Of a DNA stretch of 64,000 nucleotides, positions 39,901 to 48,303 are shown piece after piece. The position numbers were made by a program, and so were the translations under genes. Numbering within the stretch: the stretch's first letter is position 1; every line of letters starts with the position of its first letter. Origin of the DNA: Nematocida parisii ERTm1. Lineage: Eukaryota; Microsporidia. The notes beneath the pieces are model-generated. The model saw nothing but the letters and a program-made list of their open reading frames with translations. It searched no databases and was not told the origin of the DNA. Location of the stretch: assembly GCF_000250985.1 (NCBI RefSeq), contig NW_013524650.1, positions 53,543-117,542 on the forward strand, in the 5' to 3' direction.

Positions 39901-40159
39901 GTAATATTCGAATTTCTTTAATATATTCCTCTATGTCTGTTATGCTATATGCCACTGAAAATGGCCTTTTAATATTTTTTAGATGTTTTGCTATCTCCAT
40001 ACCTGATATCTGCGCAGATTTCTTCTGCGCATTTATCATATGGAGCTTTTGCTCATCGGGCAGACTCAGAAGAACCTTTCTTTTTTCTCCTTCTATCCCT
40101 AATGCATCTAAAAGAGATTGAAATTCCCGTGCCAGCACTGCACTAGCTGAATCTTCCAT
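36902..40159 (-). CDS. formin (FH1-FH2 actin nucleator)
   Basis: A 1,085-residue formin. The first about 380 residues are helical and fit a GBD/FH3-like autoinhibitory region. A variable linker (about 400-545) contains Asn/Ala/Ser-rich sequence. The FH1 region (about 550-666) is Pro-rich with repeats of 17 residues such as MPPPPGMKVPLPPSGMK, binding sites for profilin-actin. The FH2 domain occupies about 690-1075, with the conserved LWSMLDKTDLSLF opening, KRCKAIDIVLARVKIP, and the NILNANGRNQGAWGIKLES block equivalent to the family GNxxN...GFKLxxL motif. FH2 dimers nucleate and elongate unbranched actin filaments. No DAD motif is obvious. It neighbours a Rho-kinase-like gene. Confidence 0.93.
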   Translation of the reverse strand: MEDSASAVLAREFQSLLDALGIEGEKRKVLLSLPDEQKLHMINAQKKSAQISGMEIAKHLKNIKRPFSVAYSITDIEEYIKEIRILRLKFVEITEKEVEKAIDEDFLKDIWGIISSLSPKAELGDARMYLQIENSKQNKPIYKILEPTVNFFRTVLKSPAVIKRIQKDPVFFKEIFMHFPSEYADISTIILQIAVKCSNSHMDILLDYLFKSSKHEMHAYCIPACDIQMKKILDELYYNLSFRTMSKEYVSAFLLLMIDLYSEPPMIGIMLDSLLRMCGIGRILSKIESTFYDTRKTVGELIDMQEKVRSLAGEIDVREITIDTEETKKDLVYIINVLSVLNRINSSRIYDVLQYIRGCILEESLYKNKDIKKIEIERAIRKEKTEKDKESYKCICKDIILGNKGGVLKFESPSVITANLSKEKNNASMDANQANAKTVGIGATCSTDKVTSDKSIATNISHGPACSIDGVPEKPISGYKEEKSSEGMIQAPLNKKDTDAMIGDFIKRIADITLTKEQQIKLRKLVGVGQQEGEESVLEEGALLGPKLNKINIPTPPSGMKVPSPPLSMKVPPPLGKKVPPPPSMKVPLPPSGMKMPPPPRIKVPLPPSGMEVPPPSGMKVPLPPLGMKMPPPPGMKVPLPPSGMKMPPPPGMKVPLPPSGMKMPGNTKLPSVPSLPNMSNIKNSSAPQLSTTSLKNIENAVKMPSIPAPENGKASEKKRQNSIETKEIDSVEPAKPGPRAMYIERAALLHPANPQQLPYDVHIRKPGSTGLWSMLDKTDLSLFTKEDFSIFERKRVDKLVEEEKIVIDEVMDKKRCKAIDIVLARVKIPYEKLISAVEELDTKPFTETLLLGLLKNYPTEEELDLIQKNPVYLAPEIFFKKVAHAHLFKDKLMILHLKLTQPTIETILIPNVHKLTEGCRILLQKRSIHEILRITLGVINILNANGRNQGAWGIKLESFTRIPENVNILHLIQKKIKEKKIELGSAFAVLKEVVKISTDIIDTDCMEYNMKKELIHAISLPKKQQQSLSALLNTLDSLQKEYLRWKSIMEELRIFMGEKELTGTGLQTLSKYIITVLTPILPKK
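38167..38450 (-). repeat. 51-bp tandem repeats encoding the formin FH1 region
   Basis: Five or so imperfect copies of a 51-bp unit (17 codons) lie in tandem within the formin gene, degrading at the 5' side of the gene into shorter PPP-containing units. Copies differ by a few substitutions. Such arrays change length readily by slippage or unequal exchange, which would change the number of profilin-binding sites. Confidence 0.85.
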
Positions 40160-41017
40160 TGGATAAAAAATAAATAGAACAAGAAATTAATAGACATGTG
40201 CACCTATTTAATATAACCCAAAAATATTAATAAGAAAATAAATTTGAGGGATTACATGTTCCCACAGTAAACCATAAGCGCTCTGCACAGAACCAAACAA
40301 AACCATTTTATTACAGAAAAACATAAAGAAACTAAAGAATTATTCTATTACAATTATGACAATTTTCGGGCTATACCAACATATATTATTTACAATTCAG
40401 GAGATTTCTCTGACTATACTCCGAAATACTATGTGTTCTGTATATTTATTTGATTGTCTTACATATTCTTTTTATTTATATATCTTGGAGTGTATTTGAA
40501 TGTGTATGTTGAGATAAATGAAATTTTGGTATAATTTAGTATAATTGTCTGATATGGCTGTGCTTGTCTTATTGTGAGCATATAATTGTCTTATTTTTAT
40601 CATTCAGCAATTTCTATTTCAAATTGTGGCATTTTATTCCCAGTGTAATAAAACATAGTAAATAATATTCACATGGCATAACTCGGCATACTCCAAATCA
40701 AAGGGGTAAGTTTTCCTGTTTTATATAAGCTCTTGCATTTGTTTGTACATACCGCCATATAGTGCGCTCCAATCCATCTTATTACACCATAGAAAACACA
40801 AGAAAGTTGTATGTGCAGTTTATATATGGTATGTACTGATTCTATTTTATATTATTTTATAGTATGTTGTAATAATATCTAGTATTTAGTTGTCTGTCTA
40901 TCTATTTATTAGAGCTCTTGTTTACTGATGGGTTGTTTTCTTGTTATGGGCCGTCTCTTTGGTTTTAGTATGTTTTGTTTCAATTATAGCATAAGTATTC
41001 ACTCACGCATTTACTTT
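40160..41017. other. spacer between divergent formin and apyrase genes
   Basis: An 858-bp spacer with a TTTCGGG word at 40374-40380 and ACTCCGAAATAC near 40420. The in-frame region 40928-41017 could be an N-terminal extension of the apyrase gene. No RNA gene found. Confidence 0.5.
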
Positions 41018-42409
41018 ATGCAGGTACTCCTTCTTTTGTCTATATTTACATACGCACATGGCTATAAAGAAAGCACAGGATCTAAGAGTAATATACTGCA
41101 GCAGGCACAGGATGTAACAAAAATAACAGAGCACATAGACATCCACCCATCTACTATAAATCAAGAAAGCTCAAACAAAATTAGAGAAGAAAATATCTTA
41201 AAGCAGAAAGAATATAGCAAAGCTATAGATAGAAACATAAACTATGCGCTTTCTACTCTTACCAGACAGGAGAAAGAAATTTCCAGAATTAGAAAAGCGC
41301 TGCTGTCAATATCGAAAGCAGTGGGCTCTTTTATGCAAGAAAAAGAGAGACAAAGTATAGAAAAGGACAAGTTTGTGGCTGTGTTTGATGGCGGCTCAAC
41401 CGGAACTAGACTAAATATATACCAGTTCAACGAAAAAGGCCTGGCGCTTAAGTCTCATTTATTTAAGAATATTTCTCCTGGGATACATCTATCCCAGAAT
41501 CCAGAAGAAGACATTAAATCTCTTCTTTCTTTTGGAACAACTTATTTGGAAAAGCACGGGCACGCCACAGGATATGACTTTCCTGTTGTATTTAATGGAA
41601 CTGCTGGTTTGCGGCTAATTAGTGAGAGTGCCAGAAACAGCCTTCTGGAGAGAATTAAGAAGACAATTCTTAGTGAAACTGAAAAAAAAGAGGTGGAAGT
41701 GCGTGTAATTGATGGGAAAGAAGAAGGATTTTACGCCTGGGCAGCACTTGCTTTTGTGACACAACTCAAAGAGAAAATAGGGATTATTGATCTGGGGGGT
41801 GGGTCTGCACAGATTTCATTTGAGGTAGATAAGGACGCCCAAAGCATTCAAGAGGGAATAGTGCACGGGAAAAACAAAGACGTTCTCTCCCGCTCTTTCC
41901 TGGGCATGGGGCTGGTGGCTGGCCTTAATCAGATACACGAAATGGACACTAAAAATTACTGCAAGTGGGGCTCTCCAACCTTTGACATAGGCAAGTGCAA
42001 AGGGCATATAAAAAGTACAATAAGCACAATGATACAAAGTACAACACATGGAAAAGAAGTTGCTCCCGGCCTGTCTCAGATAAACACGATTTTTGTCTCC
42101 TCTTTTATTGCAGAAATGTTGCATATGATTAAAACTCCATCCACTGCGCAGTTTAAAGACATAAAGGAAATTGCCACTTCTGTCTGCAAAAACAGCATTA
42201 ATAGTCCGAATAAGACCTCTCCGCATGCCTCTTCATCTAGCAACCCTTCTCCACATACTACTCCCGCACCAGACTGCGTTAGTGTGCTATACACTGTAAT
42301 GTTTATGGAGAACTTGGGCGTAGGTCTCTTTACACCGATTAAAAATGTGTCAACCATCCCCACTGATATAAGCTGGTCTCTTGGAAGAGCATTGTCTCTT
42401 ATTGAATAG
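41018..42409 (+). CDS. secreted GDA1/CD39-family nucleoside di-/triphosphatase (apyrase)
   Basis: A 463-residue ecto-apyrase-type enzyme that hydrolyses nucleoside di- or triphosphates in the secretory lumen or outside the cell. All four apyrase conserved regions are visible (numbering from Met41018): VFDGGSTGTR (122-131), FNGTAGLRL (192-200), IDGKEEGFYAW (231-241) and IDLGGGSAQISF (257-268). The N-terminus MQVLLLLSIFTYAHG is a clean signal peptide. No C-terminal membrane segment or retention signal is seen. An in-frame ATG at 40928 would add 30 residues before the signal peptide. A Ser/Pro-rich insert with several Cys lies at about 395-415. Roles in Golgi glycosylation or in host nucleotide scavenging are both possible. 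Confidence 0.88.
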   Translation: MQVLLLLSIFTYAHGYKESTGSKSNILQQAQDVTKITEHIDIHPSTINQESSNKIREENILKQKEYSKAIDRNINYALSTLTRQEKEISRIRKALLSISKAVGSFMQEKERQSIEKDKFVAVFDGGSTGTRLNIYQFNEKGLALKSHLFKNISPGIHLSQNPEEDIKSLLSFGTTYLEKHGHATGYDFPVVFNGTAGLRLISESARNSLLERIKKTILSETEKKEVEVRVIDGKEEGFYAWAALAFVTQLKEKIGIIDLGGGSAQISFEVDKDAQSIQEGIVHGKNKDVLSRSFLGMGLVAGLNQIHEMDTKNYCKWGSPTFDIGKCKGHIKSTISTMIQSTTHGKEVAPGLSQINTIFVSSFIAEMLHMIKTPSTAQFKDIKEIATSVCKNSINSPNKTSPHASSSSNPSPHTTPAPDCVSVLYTVMFMENLGVGLFTPIKNVSTIPTDISWSLGRALSLIE

Positions 42410-42929
42410 AAATAAATTTAACTCTCTTGTGACATGGCCTTTATACTACTGTATTTCAGTTGTTTTTTGGTAGTTTTTTATTAATTTATGTGAATTTCTT
42501 CAGATTTTTATGTCTTCACTATTTGAATTTATTTTAAATCCGTACATGTACAAAATATATTTATTCTTTAAGTAAAATGAATTTATAAATTTTATCTAAG
42601 TTACACCCTAAATATTACATAATTATAAGATTTTGCACATAGCACAATAAAAACAGTAGTATAGGTTATACTTGAAAACGGCACCATATTCATAAATTTT
42701 AAAGGACATGTTCTCTACACTGCACATTAGATTTATGCATAAGTAAGAAGTACTGTGACAACAAAAACAATAATAGAACTAATTATGAAGTTATTGGGGT
42801 TTCTTCTAATATGATTTAGTGTGAACTAGTCATCATTTATTAAAAATAAATATTATTTATTCCTTGCACTTAGTATAAAAACAGAAAAACATTTATTAGT
42901 ATCGTATATAGTGTTATTAATATTATAAT
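42410..42929. other. AT-rich spacer
   Basis: A 520-bp spacer between convergent genes. No supported gene or RNA. Confidence 0.5.
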
Positions 42930-43565
42930 TCAAGACCAGAGTGAAAATTTCCATATGTGTAAAACACCGAAAATACTTGAATCGCCCGATAAGTGCATAC
43001 CAATCTGCATTATACTGCATCCAATAAAGATACACCACGATTTAAAATATCCTTTTATCTTCTTCTTCGAGTTCACAATTATAAAAATACTTGAAATCAC
43101 ACCGGATAGCACGAATACAAGGCTGTTTATTGGCCACAGGTAGTTCTTAAAGTACAACTGCGCAGACTTTCCTATTAATATTGCTGGAAGAGTTGTGGAC
43201 ATAGAATAAGATATAACATACCCGGATTCAACTAGTGTAAAGTTAAATAGGAAGGAATAAATAATCCCACTAAATAAAAGCATTACAAAGAAGACCGGAA
43301 CCAACTGCCCCAGGCAAATATATATAGTAACTGATCTTCCTTCTTCTATATTATATTTGGTGTAACCATCCAGCGTTTTATAAAGAGAACAGCTGCATAG
43401 CATAGATAAAAACAGAAATATAATATTGATCCAAAGGCCGACTTGAGAGTATGCTGTAGCATATCCAGGCTTAGTCAGTGGCTTTAAAAGAACGGCTCTT
43501 CTAAAATAAATAGACTCTTTAAGTATGTATGAATAGGTTTTTTTCAGTGTGCTGCCTTCGCCCAT
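42930..43565 (-). CDS. multi-pass membrane protein, unknown
   Basis: A 211-residue protein with a 40-residue polar, basic N-terminus and five hydrophobic segments (about 43-62, 78-103, 108-125, 140-163 and 174-195). The N-terminal motif FRRAVLLKP recalls KRTLFLKP in the next gene (44074-44766), which has a similar size and topology, so the two may be diverged paralogues. The arrangement of a polar N-terminus plus five segments resembles the Yip1/Yif1 trafficking family, but I see no decisive motif. It begins the accessory block running to about 56 kb. Confidence 0.65.
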   Translation of the reverse strand: MGEGSTLKKTYSYILKESIYFRRAVLLKPLTKPGYATAYSQVGLWINIIFLFLSMLCSCSLYKTLDGYTKYNIEEGRSVTIYICLGQLVPVFFVMLLFSGIIYSFLFNFTLVESGYVISYSMSTTLPAILIGKSAQLYFKNYLWPINSLVFVLSGVISSIFIIVNSKKKIKGYFKSWCIFIGCSIMQIGMHLSGDSSIFGVLHIWKFSLWS

Positions 43566-44073
43566 TTACTATAATAGAATTACAACAATATTTTACATGA
43601 GACTAATTGACATGTGTCATCCTTTAATTGAAGTAAAAACAAACAAATAGCAATTTATTATGAGTCTCTCTCTAATTAGCTACTCCGAAATACCTATAAT
43701 TTTAAAATAATTTCATCAACTTTGCCTATTTTCCTATTCAAGTGCCATCAACTATTCCAAATTTTAAATAAGAATCTTCTTAAATAAAAGCTTTAAACAA
43801 ATGGCATAGAATAGTTTCTGGGTATAAAATTTGGGATATATTTTATGGCACATACAGAATATCCCTATAATTAATAACCAGTCTATAAACCGCTGCAATC
43901 TAGAAATAAAACATTTAAGTTCACATAATAAAGCCACCTTAATAATTAAGCATAGATTGATTTAAATTGTTTATTTTCCTCTTCCTCAACTTATAAACTA
44001 AAACAATTTAAAGTTTCAGACACAGAAAACGCTTTACACCTTTTATACGTTCTGCACATATAGTAGTTAAATA
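43566..44073. other. AT-rich spacer
   Basis: A 508-bp spacer with TACTCCGAAATACC near 43681. No gene supported. Confidence 0.5.
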
Positions 44074-44766
44074 TTATTTAGATTTTTCGGGTAATCTGTT
44101 AAATAAAATCATGTTTTCCCTAAAGTATAATAGTGTTAAGTAAAATAAAACGGCACAGATGAAATTTCCTATAACTATGGTTAATTGCCGCAATATATTG
44201 GTTCTTCCGTCCTCTGTGGGAGCCACTGAATCTGCTAAATTTATACTAGCAATGTATTGTGAAAGAATTCCTATAATAATAAAGGGAAGCATTCCTGCTA
44301 TAAGATTATACGCTGCCACCAAATGTTTTTTTAGTAAAAGGTATGCTATGCTGTCCAATATGAGAATGGGAATGCCCACAGAAAAAGACAGAATCATAAC
44401 ATAGGATGCCTTGCTCATAGATATTTTAAATACCTTCATATATACATAAGACATTATTAAAATCAAGCAGCACATAAAGAATACATATAAAGGATTTGGA
44501 GCACACAGTAGAAGCACTAATTCTCCCTTATTAATACTTTCATATATTATAGCAGTCTGTGTGTTAATTAAAACAGCAAGAATTACTATACACATAAGTA
44601 TATATACACTAGATGCCCATGTTATACTGTTTCTGGAAGAGTGTGTGGCTGGCTTAAGAAATAGAGTCCGCTTTATATTTATAGTTTCATTTCTTACTGA
44701 GAATCCTTTTGAAAGTCCAGATATTCTAGCAACACCCCTGCTCTGCACGCCTCCCTGTCTTGCCAT
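44074..44766 (-). CDS. multi-pass membrane protein, unknown (possible paralogue of 42930-43565)
   Basis: A 230-residue protein: Arg/Gly/Ser-rich N-terminus (about 1-45), then five hydrophobic segments (about 49-68, 80-104, 117-136, 143-166 and 190-212) and a short basic C-terminus ending RLPEKSK. The segment before the first membrane span, KRTLFLKPATHSS, is similar in position and sequence to FRRAVLLKPLTKP of the preceding gene. No catalytic motif is visible. A TTTCGGG word lies inside its last codons. Confidence 0.65.
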   Translation of the reverse strand: MARQGGVQSRGVARISGLSKGFSVRNETINIKRTLFLKPATHSSRNSITWASSVYILMCIVILAVLINTQTAIIYESINKGELVLLLCAPNPLYVFFMCCLILIMSYVYMKVFKISMSKASYVMILSFSVGIPILILDSIAYLLLKKHLVAAYNLIAGMLPFIIIGILSQYIASINLADSVAPTEDGRTNILRQLTIVIGNFICAVLFYLTLLYFRENMILFNRLPEKSK

Positions 44767-44938
44767 GTATAAAAATAAAACAATAATATTAATATTCCAT
44801 AGAGCAACAAATTGTTTTATGTTCCATAGAAACTTGTTGTCATATTAGATTAAATTAATTTATAAACAATTCTTATATGTACGTATAGACTGGCCATTTT
44901 TTAATAGACTAATTCTGTGATATATGTTGTTTTCTATC

Positions 44939-45012
44939 GTATGAGAGGAACCATGGCTCATGTGGGAACCTCACGCCCACATCCGCGAAGTCGTATAGGG
45001 TTGTATAATTGG
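44939..45012 (+). ncRNA. candidate structured RNA (unidentified)
   Basis: Within very AT-rich DNA, about 70 bases are GC-richer and self-complementary. ATGTGGG pairs perfectly with CCCACAT seven bases further after a 9-base loop (about 44960-44982). GGAACC occurs twice around it. It has no tRNA T-loop, no C/D boxes in the right spacing and no coding frame. Strand is a guess. Confidence 0.25.
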
Positions 45013-45393
45013 GAATTGAAACTATATAAGATAAGAATAATAAAAAATTTGCATGAGTTTTAATAATGTACAAGAGAATAGCCAACTATATAGACTAAAA
45101 ATAAAATATTATTATACTTCCCAGGCGCATTAAATATTTGGTTTTAGCAAAAAGTTTATTATTTCGGATCATTTAAAGTATATTCAAGGTATGTTGGCGT
45201 AGTTTATTCTATTTATGTAATTTTAGAGTATAATGGATTTTATATAAGAACTAAATATGAAAATATATAAGAAACTGTCTTCTTTATGTATTGATATAAT
45301 CCGAATACAGTACACATGTTACTAGAAATTCGTATTAGTTATGCGATAATTCTGCAAATTAAAAGCATATTTAAATTATAATTATGCTGTATA

Positions 45394-45759
45394 ATGATGT
45401 TTGTGGTTTTTACTTATTATTCCATATTATTCATTAATATTTTAAAACATTTTATAGTTTTTTCTAGCAATCTTACTAAATCTAGTAATGATTTCTACTA
45501 TGCAATGAACTACATTAAAAGTAGAATTATGATGGCCATCTATCCAAAATCAAATAAAGATGTTTTATATGAATGTATAAATTTGCATGATATGAGAATA
45601 CTAAAAAGTTTGAATCCGTCTACGTTTTGTACAGGGATTTTTTTTTGGTTAAAACAGTTTATTGATATAAGTTTCGAGGGGCCTCAGACGGATGGTTGTT
45701 GTACAGGGATAAAGAAAATTTTTAGTATTTTAACTTTTTCTGATTTTCGGGTTATTTAA
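45394..45759 (+). CDS. doubtful small ORF
   Basis: A 121-codon frame starting at ATG-ATG. The first 25 residues are hydrophobic, the rest mixed, with two near-repeats encoded by tgtacagggat. It ends inside the TTTCGGGTTATTTAA motif 26 bp before the next gene. It may be a decayed member of the surrounding accessory families or a chance frame. Confidence 0.22.
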   Translation: MMFVVFTYYSILFINILKHFIVFSSNLTKSSNDFYYAMNYIKSRIMMAIYPKSNKDVLYECINLHDMRILKSLNPSTFCTGIFFWLKQFIDISFEGPQTDGCCTGIKKIFSILTFSDFRVI

Positions 45760-45784
45760 ATTAATTTTTTTTGCTATAAATATA

Positions 45785-46338
45785 ATGTATGATGGAATAA
45801 CACCAGCAAAGAGAAACTTAAATGGACTAAGCCATATAAAACATTCTATAATGAGAATGGCTCGCATGATAGTAAACATTACTAATGACAAAGACGCGTA
45901 CCCATCAATACTCAACTTTTCAACTACTGAGCCTACAGCTGAGAAGAATAAAGAGGAAGACAAGATATCCGAGTTGTCCAACAATATCTCAAATTTATTT
46001 GTGTCTGTGGTGTTTTATGTTTTGACATCAATGTGTACTTTATTGATTACAAAATCAATTAGTTGTGTGGGAGCTGATGCAATGAAGTTCATAACTAATT
46101 TATTGAACAACACTGCATTTGAAAATGAAATAGTATTATCTGCAATTAGTATTTTTGTGACTGCATTTATAGTACAAATCATATTTATGCTATTCAACCT
46201 TAATGCATGGAAAGATTCTATATGCTTAATATATAAGAATTCTAGGAAAAAGATATTAGGTGTAATACTATTTATAATATCAGTATTTACAGGGATGAGC
46301 ATTAATACTGTAGTCTGGATTAGTCTTATTGTAATAAC
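45785..46338 (+). pseudogene. 5' part of a membrane-protein gene interrupted by an LTR element
   Basis: This is the first 184 codons (plus two bases) of a membrane-protein gene: a polar N-terminal region (about 1-70), then hydrophobic segments at about 71-95, 115-140 and 158-184. At 46338 the coding sequence runs into the long terminal repeat. The present frame picks up 11 codons of repeat sequence and stops at 46375. The remainder of the gene resumes in phase at 48309 beyond the element and the duplicated ataac. The family is unknown, and it sits with two other multi-pass genes upstream. The interruption removes the last two hydrophobic segments, so the product is probably non-functional unless the truncated form is tolerated. 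Confidence 0.85.
46334..46338 (+). repeat. target-site duplication, left copy (ataac)
   Basis: Five bases, ataac, immediately before the left repeat; the identical five bases follow the right repeat at 48304-48308. Five-base duplications are typical of LTR-retroelement integrase. Confidence 0.85.
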
Positions 46339-46541
46339 AGTTGTTTTCTTAGGAAAAGGCATTCTTAAACTTTGACTTTTATTGAATTTGTATACGTATT
46401 TATAGACCGTAAAATCAATTTAAATTATGTTGCCATGCTGTGTAACAATAATTTCCGATCTAGTCTGAGCTGTGTCATGTTTATGTAAAACATTACAATA
46501 ACTCATGTCATGCTAACAAATGCTATTCTTAGCATACAACA
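46339..46541 (-). repeat. LTR, left copy (3' LTR in the Gag orientation)
   Basis: 203 bp, identical by eye to 48101-48303. In the Gag orientation it begins TGTTGT and ends ACAACT, a nearly perfect terminal inverted repeat; the TG start is canonical while the end is CT rather than CA. On the element side it is preceded (Gag strand) by CCCAGGGA, a possible short polypurine priming site. Confidence 0.88.
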
Positions 46542-47215
46542 TCCCTGGGCAAACCTTTTGACCACTCGAAAGTTTTCTTATTCCAACTTGAGTTACTTTG
46601 TTTTCAGATTATACCTAGCATTCCTTGCTTCTGATCCTAATCCTTCCACCCTTTTTTTTGTCTCTGTCTTTTCTTTCTTCTATTTTCCTAACCTTTGCTC
46701 ATCCTTATTTTTATTTTTAACATTACCTTTTTTTTTTCTTCCCATCCTATTGGATGCTCGTTAGCTTGTATCTGCTGTTAGTAGTTCCTTACGTGTGAAT
46801 GTGATTCTAGGAAATTTCTAGATAATATTAAACTTACCCCCGGTAGGTTCACTCCCTCCCCTTTGTTAAGCCTTGAACCCCATCCTTCTGTGTTCATCTC
46901 CTTATATTATCTCTCTCTAAATTTCCTTCTTTGGTTCCTTTTGATATCTCTCGATCTTTGTTTCTCTCTTGTCTTCCAATCTGATTCTCTTCCATACGAT
47001 ACTTCTTCCCTACGGTACTTCTTCTCTACAGTCCTTCTCATATCACTCCAGTTCCCATCTGACGTAAGAACTACCCTATCTGACCTCATATTTCTCCTTA
47101 TGCCTTACTTAACTTCTCCTCTGGCCTTCTGCCCTCTTCCGTTCTCGCTTCTGCATTATACTTATTCAGCTCTTGGTAGCTCGTGTTTCCAAAATAGTTC
47201 TCTCTCTCTCTCTCT

Positions 47216-48124
47216 CTAATCTCGCTTCACCTCTTGGGCTGGCTCCATTTTCTCCTGCTTTTTCTGATAGCATTCAGCTTCTATATGTCCCGGCTTACTG
47301 CAATGATAACACGTTTTATTTATGCTCCTAAGCGGACTATTCCCTCTTGAATGAGTCTCTTTCACCTCATTCTTCTTCACTGCTGTCTCCTCCCTATCAC
47401 CTCTACTTAACCTAATTAATTGATCCATGATTGATTCTATTGAACTCTCCCATCTGACATAAGCCCATCCCTTTGGATACTTATTCGCATTCAGTTCAAT
47501 CTCCTGCTGCAACTCTTTCATGGTGTACTCTTTCGCAAACGTGATATAACATAACACTTTACATACCCATAGTTCCCAGCTATTTCCACACTTCCTCACA
47601 TCTGGCACCTCAAATAATTTTCTCTTCCCATATTCAATTATTAACCTTTCTAAATCCCCTTCTACTTCTGTCCATGGTCTTTTCGTTTCAGATATCTTCT
47701 CCTCAATCTCTAAGTCCCTTCCATACTTTTGTATTTGCTTCCTCAAAACGGCCCAATTTGGATTATTCGCAATATCCATTCCTCTATGTACCAACTGTAC
47801 CTTCTCTTTGGCCGAAAGTCTTCCCTTCCTGTCCGCAACGAACCATACATTGTCTAAATCCTCTATAACACTTCTACACGAATTATTAAAGTTCACATTA
47901 TTTCTTATATATTGCATAGCTTTCTCTATAATCCTGTCTACTATTCTTTCTTCTCTACGCTCTGCCGCTAGCTCTGCGTCTATTTCAGAATCTGTGGAGT
48001 CTTCCTCCTCTCTTCTTTTCTTGTACGGAGCTCTTGACTCAGAGTGGCGTAATATATTTTGAAGTTTCTGTTCTTCAGTTAACTCCCTATCTTCATTACT
48101 AGTTGTTTTCTTAGGAAAAGGCAT
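47216..48124 (-). CDS. Gag-like protein with C-terminal zinc knuckle
   Basis: A 302-residue protein. The N-terminus is charged and disordered (about 1-60). Residues about 60-245 are helical and could be a capsid domain with conserved-looking Trp residues. A single CX2CX4HX4C knuckle (Cys272, Cys275, His280, Cys285) lies near the C-terminus, the usual nucleocapsid position. The first eight codons (MPFPKKTT) lie inside the right LTR, so translation starts in the LTR and runs through the expected primer-binding region, as in Ty1-type elements. There is no frameshift into a pol frame. Cellular CCHC proteins are an alternative, but the flanking LTRs make Gag far more likely. Confidence 0.78.
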   Translation of the reverse strand: MPFPKKTTSNEDRELTEEQKLQNILRHSESRAPYKKRREEEDSTDSEIDAELAAERREERIVDRIIEKAMQYIRNNVNFNNSCRSVIEDLDNVWFVADRKGRLSAKEKVQLVHRGMDIANNPNWAVLRKQIQKYGRDLEIEEKISETKRPWTEVEGDLERLIIEYGKRKLFEVPDVRKCGNSWELWVCKVLCYITFAKEYTMKELQQEIELNANKYPKGWAYVRWESSIESIMDQLIRLSRGDREETAVKKNEVKETHSRGNSPLRSINKTCYHCSKPGHIEAECYQKKQEKMEPAQEVKRD

Positions 48125-48303
48125 TCTTAAACTTTGACTTTTATTGAATTTGTATACGTATTTATAGACCGTAAAATCAATTTAAATTATGTTGCCATGC
48201 TGTGTAACAATAATTTCCGATCTAGTCTGAGCTGTGTCATGTTTATGTAAAACATTACAATAACTCATGTCATGCTAACAAATGCTATTCTTAGCATACA
48301 ACA
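48101..48303 (-). repeat. LTR, right copy (5' LTR in the Gag orientation)
   Basis: 203 bp, identical by eye to 46339-46541 and followed by the duplicated ataac. In the Gag orientation it is the upstream LTR, so it should hold the element promoter, and it contains the Gag start codon at 48122-48124. Confidence 0.88.

Larger units (their letters stand above)
44767..45784. other. long spacer with a hairpin-forming GC-richer island
   Basis: A 1,018-bp spacer between divergent genes. It holds a GC-richer island at 44939-45012 (separate entry), a doubtful ORF at 45394-45759 and a TTTCGGGTTATTT word at 45745-45757, 28 bp before the next start codon. Confidence 0.5.
46339..48303 (-). mobile_element. 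non-autonomous LTR retroelement with gag only (1,965 bp)
   Basis: Two identical 203-bp direct repeats flank a 1,559-bp interior (46542-48100). The only sizeable coding region is a Gag-like ORF on the minus strand. The remaining 0.67 kb is purine-rich on that strand, including an (AG)n run near 47200, and shows no reverse transcriptase, integrase, RNase H or protease motif. The element is bounded by a 5-bp duplication and sits inside a membrane-protein gene in antisense orientation. Identical LTRs point to recent insertion, because the LTRs are copied from one template at integration. It resembles the terminal-repeat-with-GAG class of non-autonomous elements and would need enzymes from another element for mobility. 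Confidence 0.85.

Noticed and set aside
46510-47219. Plus-strand open frames inside the LTR element (hydrophobic, Ser/Leu/Phe-rich)
   Set aside because: They are pyrimidine-strand readings of a purine-rich Gag-strand region, have no protein-like pattern and include a CTCTCT run; treated as shadows.
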